In this document: piece by piece, positions 18,802 to 27,790 of the stretch
Layout of the letters: each line of letters opens with the position of its first letter
Numbering within the stretch: the stretch's first letter is position 1
Virus record (IMG/VR): IMGVR_UViG_3300035670_000901
Location: 1 to 31,375 of that record
Source: a virus
Strand: one strand, 5' to 3'
DNA length: 31,375 nucleotides
Position numbers and translations under genes: made by a program
Notes under the pieces: generated by a model
What the model saw: only the letters and a program-made list of their open reading frames with translations
Database searches by the model: none
What the model was told of the DNA's origin: nothing

Positions 18802-19407
18802 TTAATTTACTTGTTTAGCACGGATGTTCTCCATGAAGTCGCTGAATGATGATCCATTCGAAGCAACCAATGGCTGTGCGTTTTTCTTGAATTCTTGTGA
18901 CTTAACTGAAGGAACAGCAGGTGCTTTCTTTACAGAAGCAAGCTCAGCCTTTACAGATGCAGTTTCGTTCTTTGCAGATTCGATTGCAGCAGCAAGTTCA
19001 GTCTTTTCAGTTTCAAGTGCAGCGATACGCTCAGACAATTGACCGATTACCGCAACAAGGTCTTCGCTGCTCATTTCAGTCGATTGTTCTTCTTTTTCAA
19101 TTTCAGCAATAAGACCATCTTCGCCTACTACGACTTTGGTCACACCGTCCTCAAGCAGGTACTCGCCTGCAGGAACAGGCACTGGATTGCCTTCAGCATC
19201 CTGTGTGTAAATATCCACACCTACTACCCACTCATCAGCGGTAGAATAGATTTTAGTACCATCGCTCAAAGTACCTTCTACTGCGAACTTCACCTCTGTG
19301 GCTGTTTCTTCAGTAGCTGTTTCTTCTTCGAACTTGATACCGACGCTTGAAGGGTCAATGCCGTACTTTGAGAATACGGATTTGATTTGTTCTTTAATGT
19401 TTGACAT
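18802..19407 (-). CDS. Head scaffold protein
   Basis: A 201-residue, strongly acidic protein. Residues 1-110 are Glu/Asp/Thr-rich with short strands (TLSDGTKIYSTADEWVVGVD and PAGEYLLEDGVTKVVVGEDG). Residues 115-160 form a coiled coil (EDLVAVIGQLSERIAALETE, then KNETASVKAELASVKK). The end is basic and polar (FSDFMENIRAKQVN), as in scaffolds whose C-terminus binds the capsid protein. Length, charge and position directly before the capsid gene fit a scaffold that guides prohead assembly and is then removed. The XkdF-like protease upstream could be what removes it. Confidence 0.75.
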   Translation of the reverse strand: MSNIKEQIKSVFSKYGIDPSSVGIKFEEETATEETATEVKFAVEGTLSDGTKIYSTADEWVVGVDIYTQDAEGNPVPVPAGEYLLEDGVTKVVVGEDGLIAEIEKEEQSTEMSSEDLVAVIGQLSERIAALETEKTELAAAIESAKNETASVKAELASVKKAPAVPSVKSQEFKKNAQPLVASNGSSFSDFMENIRAKQVN

Positions 19408-19442
19408 CGATTAGTATTTGGGTATAGTAGCAAAAACGTTTT

Positions 19443-19474
19443 TTTGTTACATCCCAAAAACTATATTACCTTAG
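19443..19474 (+). promoter_or_regulatory. Plus-strand promoter inside the late region
   Basis: TTTG at 19443-19446, 20 bases, TACCTTAG at 19467-19474 (7 of 8 to TAnnTTTG). Transcription would start near 19480, about 18 bases before the RHH gene, and run against the late operon. Confidence 0.45.
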
Positions 19475-19497
19475 CTGTATAAATAAATACACTTATT

Positions 19498-19629
19498 ATG
19501 AAGCAAACAGAAACCTTATCAAAAAAAGTTAGCGCACGATTGACGGAAAAGCAATACAAGATGATTGCTAAAAATGCGAAAGCATCAAAGATGAACATAG
19601 CGGATTACATCCGTGCGTGCATCCTTTGA
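19498..19629 (+). CDS. Ribbon-helix-helix DNA-binding protein, 43 residues
   Basis: The frame starts MKQTETLSKKVSARLTEKQY and ends MNIADYIRACIL. This is a complete minimal RHH (Arc/MetJ/CopG-type) unit: a basic polar lead, the ribbon strand KVSARLTEKQ (residues 10-18), helix A (YKMIAKNAKAS), a turn (KMN) and helix B (IADYIRACIL). Such proteins bind DNA as dimers through the ribbon. It lies alone on the plus strand between the subtilase and scaffold genes of the minus-strand late operon, with its own promoter and a terminator 25 bases after its stop. That makes a self-contained regulatory gene. A relaxase-accessory RHH is an alternative, but no relaxase is seen. Confidence 0.65.
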   Translation: MKQTETLSKKVSARLTEKQYKMIAKNAKASKMNIADYIRACIL

Positions 19630-19654
19630 GTGGTTAAGTTTTGGTTTAAAAAAA

Positions 19655-19676
19655 AATGCCCCTCGTTAGGGGCATT
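19655..19676. terminator. Bidirectional terminator between subtilase and scaffold genes
   Basis: AATGCCCC (19655-19662) and GGGGCATT (19669-19676) make a perfect 8-pair stem with a 6-base loop. T-runs follow on both sides: CTTTTT on the plus strand and nine T on the minus strand. It ends the RHH transcript and the tail-to-subtilase transcript. Confidence 0.85.
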
Positions 19677-19722
19677 CTTTTTGACGCTTATACCTTAAAC
19701 ACTATAAAAGCTGTTAACGTTG

Positions 19723-19730
19723 CAAATATA
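19723..19730 (-). promoter_or_regulatory. Minus-strand -7 box just past the subtilase stop
   Basis: TATATTTG (19730 to 19723) is an exact -7 match, 3 bases beyond the subtilase stop codon. No TTG is found at the proper distance upstream. If active, it would start a transcript near 19717 that runs into the terminator at 19655-19676, giving a small RNA of about 65-70 bases. Confidence 0.3.
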
Positions 19731-19733
19731 GAA

Positions 19734-21803
19734 TTATTTCTTTATCTCTTTACTTGCAATGTTATTAGTTGTGACTGCATCAGGTGAACCATTCACAGCA
19801 ACTATCTCAATAGTGTAGATAGCAGGCAAGGTTACACCAATCCAAGTTGTGCTATACACACTGCCTAATGTTACACTTCTACCCGGCTGTATTTTATCGG
19901 TACGATTCCACACGCCTTGAAAGCCACCTGCAAAACCATGCTTTACCTTCAGTGATGTAATAGGCACTGTGCCTTTATTGGTGAACTTATAGCGTATGCG
20001 CACACGATTAGCATCTAGCCATTCATAACTTTCAATGCTGACTTCTGCATCCGTTCCATCCGCAGGTGGATTGATAGGTGCAATGTTACATCCAGTGCTT
20101 ATGCTGTTATCATTCTCATTCAATTCAACAATAACATTGTTTGGATCAATAGAAAGTGTGAACGTGCTATTGCCTGTTTGGTTGTTAGGCAGGGCAAATG
20201 GTGCGGTCATGGTTGTTACCTGTTGCCCTTTTGGTATGGTCACATCTCCAGTGTAGAAAGTAAACACACTACCATCGGGACGTTTGAACAACAGGCTAAC
20301 TGTTGCAATGATGTCTTTGCTATATACCCTGTCTACGTTAACGCTATACGTGACATTGATAGTTGAGCCTTGCACTGCATTTGCAGGTGTGCTAATCGTA
20401 CCAAATAGATTGAACTCTGGTGTTGGCACAGGTACAGGTTCACCACCGTCTAATGATTTGGCAATGGTCACAGCACTAAACATGTCAACTACTCCGTAAC
20501 CTAGTTCCGCACTCTTACCATTAGCATCATAAACATAACCGCCCGTCTTACGTGCAGCTTGTCGCAACACATCTGCTACCTGTGCCTCTGTCAATGATGG
20601 ATTAGCAAGCAAAGTACTTGCAGCAATAGCCGCTAATACAGGGCATGAACACGATGTGCCACTAAAGTTGGTATAGTTGCTTGTGGTGTTGTACCCATTT
20701 GCACCTGTGCGGTCAACTGTGGGGCATGATGTGCCGGGTGTTGCGGCAAACAACTTTGGTCCGTAGTTGCTAAATCCTGCACGGGTGTTTGTAGTTGTGC
20801 TTGCTCCTACTGCGTGTACCATTGGATAGATAGCAGGTGCTTGTGTGAAGTTACTGCTATACTGGTTACCACTTGATGCGAAGATTGGAATACCCTTACC
20901 CTCACGTCCTAGCGTTTTGATTTGCGTCAATCCGTTTTGGAATATCGGATAACTCCAAGTGCCACCACCACCCCACGACATTGATACGGCAAGGCAGTTA
21001 GGATTAGCAATTACCTTGTTAGCGGCAAGTGTAAGGATAGTGTCCGATGTGCTAAACCCCCCACCCGATGTACTGCCATAACCGATATGCAAGAATTGCA
21101 CTTTGAGTTTGTTGTTTCCTAGTGAGGAAACACCTACACCATTATCGGTAGTTGCACATATCAAACCACTGCAACAAGTACCGTGCTTTTCAAATTCACT
21201 AACCGGGTTGACATCTGCTGCATTGGTAACGCAATTCCAAGATGTATCGCTAATCATGCCCTGCAAATCTTCATGCCCTGTTTCGCAAGCAATATCCAGT
21301 ACTGCAACTTCACCATAGGCAGCACCATCGATTAATGCCCACGCCTCGCGTGCCTTCACATTAGGCAAATGCCATTGTGATTCGTAGCTGTATGCATCTG
21401 CATCCGTTTGAAATGGTTGGATATAATCAGGCTCTACGCTCGTGAATAGCTTCGTGTTCATTAGCGCAGTATAGAACTCATCAAATGATGCAAACGCAGG
21501 TACTTCTACAAAGAAAGTATTAGTAAGCTCGAATGATTGCGTAATAATGATTTTGTTCTTTTGCAAGTAGATTTCAGCTGCGCCCATATCAGGGGCAACT
21601 AAGATAGCAAGACCAGTAGGGATGTTATCGAGTGCACCGTCTACTTGGTATGCCTGCGATACTTTGGCAGCATCAGGGGCAACATAGTTAGCATCTTCAA
21701 AAACAATAATGCCAAATGGCTCATGCACGGCACGTACATTAGGCTTGTTCTTGTTCTTTTCAAAGGACGCTTTGTCCTTAAATTTAACAGCATTTATTTT
21801 CAT
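19734..21803 (-). CDS. Subtilisin-like serine protease with C-terminal CARDB-like domains
   Basis: A 689-residue protein. The S8 catalytic set is complete: Asp170 in VAVLDIACETGHED, His208 in KHGTCCSGL, Asn313 in ASSGNQ, and Ser384 in FSGTSCSCP. The canonical GTSMA is here GTSCS, and each triad motif has nearby Cys. Residues 65-130 look like an inhibitor-type propeptide. Residues about 463-590 and 595-689 are Ig-like CARDB-type domains (STINVTYSVNVD and RVRIRYKFTNKGTVPITSLK). There is no signal peptide, so it either acts in the cell or is carried in the virion. It sits between the XkdF-like protease and the scaffold, and its ATG overlaps the protease stop. Roles in prohead maturation or as a virion enzyme are both inference. 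Confidence 0.85.
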   Translation of the reverse strand: MKINAVKFKDKASFEKNKNKPNVRAVHEPFGIIVFEDANYVAPDAAKVSQAYQVDGALDNIPTGLAILVAPDMGAAEIYLQKNKIIITQSFELTNTFFVEVPAFASFDEFYTALMNTKLFTSVEPDYIQPFQTDADAYSYESQWHLPNVKAREAWALIDGAAYGEVAVLDIACETGHEDLQGMISDTSWNCVTNAADVNPVSEFEKHGTCCSGLICATTDNGVGVSSLGNNKLKVQFLHIGYGSTSGGGFSTSDTILTLAANKVIANPNCLAVSMSWGGGGTWSYPIFQNGLTQIKTLGREGKGIPIFASSGNQYSSNFTQAPAIYPMVHAVGASTTTNTRAGFSNYGPKLFAATPGTSCPTVDRTGANGYNTTSNYTNFSGTSCSCPVLAAIAASTLLANPSLTEAQVADVLRQAARKTGGYVYDANGKSAELGYGVVDMFSAVTIAKSLDGGEPVPVPTPEFNLFGTISTPANAVQGSTINVTYSVNVDRVYSKDIIATVSLLFKRPDGSVFTFYTGDVTIPKGQQVTTMTAPFALPNNQTGNSTFTLSIDPNNVIVELNENDNSISTGCNIAPINPPADGTDAEVSIESYEWLDANRVRIRYKFTNKGTVPITSLKVKHGFAGGFQGVWNRTDKIQPGRSVTLGSVYSTTWIGVTLPAIYTIEIVAVNGSPDAVTTNNIASKEIKK

Positions 21804-22396
21804 TTGTTGGGATTTACACTGCTTAATAGTTGATCTAACTCAAGTACTAATTCAGCCTCGTAATTCTTTACACCACTCATGGCTACGCCTACCTCGTTAA
21901 AGAACCCTTCAATGCTGTATCCTTTTACCTTGCCCATCTTCACATCTTCCCACACGGCATCTTCGTCTACATGCGTACCAATAAACCATGTGCCATCGGG
22001 CAGTTCAGGCAATCCGAGCTGTAATGATTTATCTTGCTTACCCTCTTTCAACCATGACTCTACAACGGTCACACCTGTTACGGGTATTTCATGTTGCAGG
22101 TTAGTGGTGTGTTGTAGATTCTTTTTGAAAAACTGATGTGCTACCTTTTGAACGGTTGCCTTTTCAAAGTACACATAGTAAGGTTCGCCCTTGTCATCAT
22201 AGCGAAGTATCTCCTTATCCGGAATGAGTGCGGGACCATACAGCATCCTGCGTTCTTCATCTACTTTTGATAATTGCATTTTAGAAAGTGCAATCCAATT
22301 TTCTTCGATTGCAGGGCTATCCACTAAGCCCATTGCAGTGATGCCTAAACGACCCTCTTCATCAATAACACATTTAACTACTTTTCTTTTTTCCAT
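21800..22396 (-). CDS. XkdF-like putative prohead protease
   Basis: A 198-residue protein of the XkdF type, a putative serine protease group found with capsid genes. Key parts: GITAMGLVDSPAIEENWIAL (18-37), YGPALIPDKEILRYD (53-67), TVQKVAHQFFKKN (81-93), TNLQHE with His102, ESWLKEGKQDKSLQLGLPEL, and WFIGTHVDED leading to KGYSIEGFF with Ser161. His102 and Ser161 are the probable catalytic residues. It would trim scaffold and capsid proteins during maturation. It is coupled to the subtilase by a 4-base overlap and follows the tape measure by 19 bases, an unusual neighbour for a head protease. Confidence 0.75.
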   Translation of the reverse strand: MEKRKVVKCVIDEEGRLGITAMGLVDSPAIEENWIALSKMQLSKVDEERRMLYGPALIPDKEILRYDDKGEPYYVYFEKATVQKVAHQFFKKNLQHTTNLQHEIPVTGVTVVESWLKEGKQDKSLQLGLPELPDGTWFIGTHVDEDAVWEDVKMGKVKGYSIEGFFNEVGVAMSGVKNYEAELVLELDQLLSSVNPNK

Positions 22397-22415
22397 GATG
22401 TAAAATTATATTAGT

Positions 22416-24437
22416 TTATCCGATTCTTGCTAAATCCGCTACGTTTTCGCGCACCTCTTGTGCACTGGCTACATCGCCTGCAAGTACATATGCACGTGGT
22501 GTAATTTGTTCAGGTCTATCTTGCAGGAATGATGCGGCAAGTGGGTTGAATTGCGCAGGCTGTGCACCTGTATCACCACCACCCGTTGAAGGTATATTAC
22601 TTGTGGTATCATTGCCACCTGTTGCACCACCACCAAACTGTGAATTTTTAATTTTTACAATCTGTGCCAAACCTAATGCAGCCGCAATACCAGCTTCAAC
22701 AAATTGTGCGCCTGTCGCAAGTTTAATAGGGTTACCCCCTGCGGTCAATGCACCGGTAACAGCCGATGCTGTTTGTACTGTTGCAGCACCAATGGCAAGT
22801 GCTTTGTCTGTTTTGAATTTCTTTTTAGCATCTCGCTCACCATTCTTTGTAGATGCATCGCTGAATGCTTGCAGTACCTGTATTGCACCTTGCGCTAAAT
22901 CTAAACCTTTTTTAAATCCTGCTTGCCTTGCCGCTACTTCTTTGTCAATACCTTTTTGAATGATATCATTGACCTCATTTTGATTTGCTTCAGCAATTTG
23001 TTTCTGCAATTCTGCATTTCCTTTTGCCTGTTCACGTAGCTTAGCATATTTGGCATCAACAATGGCAATCTCTTTGTCTTGCCCTTCTGCCATTAGCGAT
23101 ATGCGTAAATCCTCTGCATCTTGTTGCGCTTTTATTTCTGCATCGAAATCAGTTAATTCTGTCTTTGTTGATTCAACTGGCTTAGCGGCATCTTCTCGTA
23201 GTTTACGATTTAATTCAATAGATTGCTCATAAAGTTTTTTACGTGATTCGTATAATGCAGCATTAGTCTTTTGTTCGTCCGCTAACCTATCAGCATTATT
23301 CTTCTCTCTTTGTGACTTTTCCTTTGCGTCCTGTGCATTAAGTATTCCATCACGTTGGTTGTTTAATGAAGTCAAAGTCTTTTCCGCATCCTTGACTATC
23401 TTCTCTTGGTCTTTGCGCTCTTGTTCAGGGTCGAATATCTTTTTTACAATGAAGTTGTTTACATCCTCAAAGACGGATGTAATGTCGATTTTCTCTACAT
23501 CTAAACCAAGTTTATTGAGTACTGTAATTGCACCATTGACAAAATTTTGAAAGAACTCCGCAAGCTTGCGCTGTGGGAAGGTTACAAAGTCAAGAAACGT
23601 TTGGAGATATTTTGCATTACGTTCCGCTGCCTTAATCTGTCCTTCTGCTTGTAAGCGTGTCGTTTCAACTACTGCTTGTTGTTCAAGTATAGCAGTATTT
23701 AATGCTTGAAGTTTAAGTTCTGTAATCTCTTTTTCACTTAAGCCTTGACGCTTTAATGATTCCTCTTGCGCACTAATTGCATCTACCTGTTCCTTTGCAA
23801 GTGCTGCACGTTCTTTCTGTGCATCCAATGCTTTCGTTTCTGCATCGGTAACACCGTCAATCAATGACAGCAATTCTTCAGCGTACACAATCGCACCCGC
23901 TATGGCAGCACCTATCAAAAAGATAGGGTTAGTTAGTAATGCCTTACCTACCGATGCAAATGCACTTCCGATACTGGATATACCTTTGGCAATATCACCC
24001 GGCTTGACCTGTCCGATGTTAACCGCTAATTGCTTTGCACCCTCTGCCGCACCTTCAAAGTCAAGGTTGGCAATACGTGAAGTAACAAGTCCTAATGATC
24101 CACCAACACGCTCAAAAGCACCACCCGCCTGTGTGCCTACTGCTTGCGCTGCATCTTGTATTCTATCCTTGAGTTCACCCGCTGCGGCTGCAAGTTCACG
24201 GTACTTTGCGCTATCGGGGTCAGTAGCGGCAAGCTGTGCCTGTAATTCACGTAGCTGTGCCTTGAGTGACTTGCTCGATGCTACTACTTCCTGTTCAGCA
24301 GCGGCTACATTCTCAAAAGATTGCGCACCGCTATTGATTGCTTGCGATGTTGCATTGATTTGAACGTTTAACTCCTTAAGGTTTTGTTCACTTTCTGTGG
24401 TGTCAATTACGAAACTCCGAACGATAGGCTCTGCCAT
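22416..24437 (-). CDS. Tape measure protein
   Basis: A 673-residue protein with the signs of a tail tape measure: long Ala/Gln/Glu-rich coiled coils (about 15-105 and 210-500), a hydrophobic stretch at 170-187 (NPIFLIGAAIAGAIVYAE), and a second weakly hydrophobic helical part near 545-600 (ALAIGAATVQTASAVTGALT). The C-terminus is Gly/Pro-rich. Such proteins set tail length, at roughly 0.15 nm per residue, so about 100 nm here, and enter the host envelope with the DNA. It follows the tail-hub-like gene and a small membrane protein; the usual order would put it upstream of the distal tail genes. Confidence 0.8.
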   Translation of the reverse strand: MAEPIVRSFVIDTTESEQNLKELNVQINATSQAINSGAQSFENVAAAEQEVVASSKSLKAQLRELQAQLAATDPDSAKYRELAAAAGELKDRIQDAAQAVGTQAGGAFERVGGSLGLVTSRIANLDFEGAAEGAKQLAVNIGQVKPGDIAKGISSIGSAFASVGKALLTNPIFLIGAAIAGAIVYAEELLSLIDGVTDAETKALDAQKERAALAKEQVDAISAQEESLKRQGLSEKEITELKLQALNTAILEQQAVVETTRLQAEGQIKAAERNAKYLQTFLDFVTFPQRKLAEFFQNFVNGAITVLNKLGLDVEKIDITSVFEDVNNFIVKKIFDPEQERKDQEKIVKDAEKTLTSLNNQRDGILNAQDAKEKSQREKNNADRLADEQKTNAALYESRKKLYEQSIELNRKLREDAAKPVESTKTELTDFDAEIKAQQDAEDLRISLMAEGQDKEIAIVDAKYAKLREQAKGNAELQKQIAEANQNEVNDIIQKGIDKEVAARQAGFKKGLDLAQGAIQVLQAFSDASTKNGERDAKKKFKTDKALAIGAATVQTASAVTGALTAGGNPIKLATGAQFVEAGIAAALGLAQIVKIKNSQFGGGATGGNDTTSNIPSTGGGDTGAQPAQFNPLAASFLQDRPEQITPRAYVLAGDVASAQEVRENVADLARIG

Positions 24438-24610
24438 TAGTATATTAGTTTAGATAGTAAATAGATTAGTCCGAAAAACAAGATAGTGCGCCACACATAG
24501 AGTGTGATATACCACAGCACACGTTGCCATGTGCGAAGTTGAAAGTTATGCTTAGCTGTTGGTGCAATGCCCAGTTGCAAATAACGCATTGTGTTTTTAA
24601 TTGAATCCAT
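24437..24610 (-). CDS. 57-residue membrane protein between tail genes
   Basis: The frame starts MDSIKNTMRYLQLGIAPTAK and ends FGLIYLLSKLIY. One strong hydrophobic segment (residues about 30-52, VLWYITLYVWRTILFFGLIY) is flanked by a basic N-terminal half (KHNFQLRTWQR). It is joined at both ends by TAATG stop-start overlaps, at 24608-24612 and 24435-24439, so it is firmly part of the tail operon. Possible roles are a membrane factor in tail assembly or injection; none is shown by sequence. Confidence 0.65.
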   Translation of the reverse strand: MDSIKNTMRYLQLGIAPTAKHNFQLRTWQRVLWYITLYVWRTILFFGLIYLLSKLIY

Positions 24611-27600
24611 TATGTTGAAAGTTTCATTTGTTGGTATTGAAGTGTAGAAGAAATTTGAAAGCCTGCTGGATATGTGCCACCTGTGACGGTGATGTTTATT
24701 CGATGCTCAGCTGGATTAGTAGCAGTGTCAATACCAAATGTAAACACATTCGTGCCGATTGCACCAATAGTATTGAGCGTAGTTATTGCACTGGCGTTTG
24801 CTGCGCCTCCTATCTTGTCAAGAGTAAAGTGATGCAATGAAGTTTCACTTGCTCCTGCCGCATCGCGTATAACAACATTGAATATACAACTCCATACCGT
24901 ATCATCGGGAATGTTGATGTATTGTCCCGCTACACCCTCAATTAATAAATCAACTACTTCACCTGATGTTGCAATGGTTGGATAATCTTGTAACACTAAC
25001 ATGCCCATTTGCGCCCATCCAGTATAAGTCGCATTAGCTACATTACCATCGCGATAGCCACCTCCTATATGAATACCCGGAAGATTCGTTTCAACATTCT
25101 TTCCAAGTAGCGTACTGCCTTGAACATCCTTTGACAGCGTCAGATTCTCGCCCACAGCAAGCATATCCTTATTACCAACTTCGATAGCAACCGATTCACC
25201 ATTGATTACTGAATTGACAATAGATCGCGTTTGCCTTGCTGTTTTAATCACACGAGGTGCTGGACTTGTGGCATTACCATTTACACCGCTATTAGGTCTA
25301 TCGCCCGTTGGTGTAAACGCCCAACAAACAGCATTGACTTCATCCCAATTATAGCCATAACGTGAACAGCAATCTTGCGTTGGCTCAACAGGGTCACCGT
25401 TGCCATCTTCAAAGTTTACTTCACCATTGACGCTAATTGATACAGGCGTACTTGAACAATCTTCTACATCTTCCAAAAACTTTATAAGCTTCACCTTTGT
25501 GCTTTCATACATGCCCACCTTGTAATCCATTATTTCAAGTATGCGCCAATAGCTATCCTGAATCCATATCTTGTCGGCAAATGAAAAGGTAAGGATGTCT
25601 TTAAGGTCAAGTGCAAAGTTCGCTTCCATCATGCGTGCTTCAGGTGAGTATAAAGCATTCATGTAAGTGCGCCAATACAGATTGAATAGGTTGTTGTATG
25701 GATTGCTTATTATCGGTTGCGCTGGTACTTCAGGTGCAAAGTTCAAATCGTAATCATCAAGTTCAGCAACAAGTGCACTGTAATTGTTTAGCACAGGTAC
25801 GGATGTAGTAACAACTGCACTTACACTGTCATCGTATAATTCAATAGGGTATGTGCCTGCCTCGTATAAACATCGCGGTCCGGGTGCAACAAACTCTAAT
25901 TGATCATTGAGGAAAATGGGCATGACATAACCGCTACCATTTACCAATCCCGAAGGTGTTGACTTAGTTACAAGTTGAATCTTTTGTTCACCTATGGCAA
26001 AGTCACTAGGGCTAGTGTTTGGATTGATGGTATATCCTACTGCTTCATAATCCCCGTATATGCGCTGTGCAACTTGGTATTGCTTGCTTATGATGTCATC
26101 ACCTGCCGTGTAAGTAAATTGAAATTTTGACTTTTGTAAATCTGCTGTGCTACTTATTACAATGTCCTTGCTTGTGTCAAGCTTCGATGTCCAGTCTAGC
26201 GTATCACCACTACCCAAATAACTATTTTGTGGTACGATGTATATCTTATTTGGAATTGCCCTATCGGGGACAATAGCACAGTTATGCATCTTGATTACAT
26301 CCGTCACAAAGTCTATCTGCTTCATATCGGGTGCGTTCAAGTTGTAGTAAATAGTTTGCCCGAAAAACAATTCAGTTTTATTTACCTCAAATAATGTCTT
26401 ATTGAATGTGCCATCCCCTGCCTGGACATATAGCTGATTGTTCACAGGTAGATTTGATTGAAGCACTACTAATTGCACGGTATCTCCCGTGTTTAATGCC
26501 CAACGCAAATTGCAATCGACAATCGTGTTATTGGTGGCTGTACCAAAATACATCTCACTAAAATTCACAACACCATTGACACGTAATGCAACAATAATAT
26601 CCCACGGTGTTGTTGATGCAGTGCTAAATTTTAACACCGCCCTAAACGTATACCAACCTCCACCGGGTGCAGTGTAAGTATTGGTAGCTGTATTAAAATC
26701 ACCATTGTTATCAAACAATTCCGTATTGATAGGTATGGTGGTATAGCTATTTGATATACCTACCTGCGCTGAATTGTATGCTCTAAAGAATAAGGAGTTG
26801 TATGAATCGCTACCTATGATGTTTGACTGGTTACACCATGGCATCCAGTAGTTAGATAGCAGGGTATTTAGCGTACCTGCTACAAGTTCAAAGCCTGCTT
26901 CTGTGATTATCTTCTCAAACAAGTATGCCCAACTTAGGGCAGGTGTTAAATCTTCGGCAAATACAGGCGTAGCTGTTGTATTTAAAGACCGAGTGTTTGC
27001 TTCACCGCCCTCACTCCATCTTTGACCGCGATCGCATAGCGTCCAAATCCTTTCAGATGTGGGTGTTGTTACAATGTCATAATCAACAATCTCATCTAAT
27101 GTGGTTAGGTCAGCAATGTCTGCAAGCTTTTTATCTCCGATGTTGCGTACTAAGTCAGGCGTTTCAGCGTAGAACGCTATCTCAACTTCATTGATACGAT
27201 TCATTTGCTTGTACACCTTGCGCACTCGGATGTATCCTGTGGCAATCGGTAGCGTATCAACACGTATTTCAGCAGGTAACTTGTAGTGAAAATAGTTGGC
27301 TGCTCCTGCTTCATTGTTTACATCAAACAAAGCACCTAATGCCTTTTGATTATTCTCGCTAAATGGTATTCTAAACTCACGGCTAAACGCACCCTGTGCT
27401 GTGAAATTAGTTAAGTCCTGAAACTTCCAATTCTGCGATATGCTCTCATTCTCGAATAGGTCAAGATAATTGTCTATCGTCTGAGGCGCATAGGCATAAA
27501 TATCAATACCAACTGCATTAATAGCAGGTAAGGATGGAAACACATAAACAAAACCCGTGGCATCATCACTATTGGTTACATAAGTTGTAAATACTTCAAC

Positions 27601-27789
27601 CGCAGGAAATACGTTATTGTCAAAGAAAGTTATCTTAGTGCCTATGGGGTAATAATCAGTTAGCGGTGCTGAATTAGTTGAAATAAAATAGCTTTGCCCG
27701 GAAGCAATGCTAAATTGTAATGACTCTGTGCTTGTATCATTGACAGGTATTACCTTGCTCTTAACTATTAATTGTACTTCTCCGTTCAT
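24610..27789 (-). CDS. Large tail protein, hub- or tip-like
   Basis: At 1059 residues this is the largest protein in the window. The first part, about 1-230, contains QTIDNYLDLFENESISQNWK and AFSREFRIPFSENNQKALGA, which I know from large tail proteins of Bacteroidetes phages. The middle, about 330-480, has beta-rich, TNF/C1q-like strands (NTYTAPGGGWYTFRAVLKFS). A Cys cluster follows at DCCSRYGYNWDEVNAVCWAF near residue 800. The C-terminal 220 residues are beta-rich with NGESVAIEVGNKDMLAVGEN and GGGYRDGNV, like a fibre or trimer-forming head. It probably forms the tail tip and host-contact structure. The exact place in the tail is inferred. Confidence 0.65.
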   Translation of the reverse strand: MNGEVQLIVKSKVIPVNDTSTESLQFSIASGQSYFISTNSAPLTDYYPIGTKITFFDNNVFPAVEVFTTYVTNSDDATGFVYVFPSLPAINAVGIDIYAYAPQTIDNYLDLFENESISQNWKFQDLTNFTAQGAFSREFRIPFSENNQKALGALFDVNNEAGAANYFHYKLPAEIRVDTLPIATGYIRVRKVYKQMNRINEVEIAFYAETPDLVRNIGDKKLADIADLTTLDEIVDYDIVTTPTSERIWTLCDRGQRWSEGGEANTRSLNTTATPVFAEDLTPALSWAYLFEKIITEAGFELVAGTLNTLLSNYWMPWCNQSNIIGSDSYNSLFFRAYNSAQVGISNSYTTIPINTELFDNNGDFNTATNTYTAPGGGWYTFRAVLKFSTASTTPWDIIVALRVNGVVNFSEMYFGTATNNTIVDCNLRWALNTGDTVQLVVLQSNLPVNNQLYVQAGDGTFNKTLFEVNKTELFFGQTIYYNLNAPDMKQIDFVTDVIKMHNCAIVPDRAIPNKIYIVPQNSYLGSGDTLDWTSKLDTSKDIVISSTADLQKSKFQFTYTAGDDIISKQYQVAQRIYGDYEAVGYTINPNTSPSDFAIGEQKIQLVTKSTPSGLVNGSGYVMPIFLNDQLEFVAPGPRCLYEAGTYPIELYDDSVSAVVTTSVPVLNNYSALVAELDDYDLNFAPEVPAQPIISNPYNNLFNLYWRTYMNALYSPEARMMEANFALDLKDILTFSFADKIWIQDSYWRILEIMDYKVGMYESTKVKLIKFLEDVEDCSSTPVSISVNGEVNFEDGNGDPVEPTQDCCSRYGYNWDEVNAVCWAFTPTGDRPNSGVNGNATSPAPRVIKTARQTRSIVNSVINGESVAIEVGNKDMLAVGENLTLSKDVQGSTLLGKNVETNLPGIHIGGGYRDGNVANATYTGWAQMGMLVLQDYPTIATSGEVVDLLIEGVAGQYINIPDDTVWSCIFNVVIRDAAGASETSLHHFTLDKIGGAANASAITTLNTIGAIGTNVFTFGIDTATNPAEHRINITVTGGTYPAGFQISSTLQYQQMKLST

Positions 27790-27790
27790 G

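Noticed and set aside
19408-19470. Late promoter for the scaffold and capsid genes (TATAGTTTTTG on the minus strand)
   Set aside because: The -7-like box is one base too long and no TTG lies at the right distance, so I could not support it, although the terminator at 19655-19676 implies that some promoter or antitermination is needed.
22546-24363. Long plus-strand frames opposite the tape measure gene (22546-22959, 23902-24363)
   Set aside because: They are Ala/Ser/Cys-rich mirror frames of a coiled-coil gene with no start context or motif.
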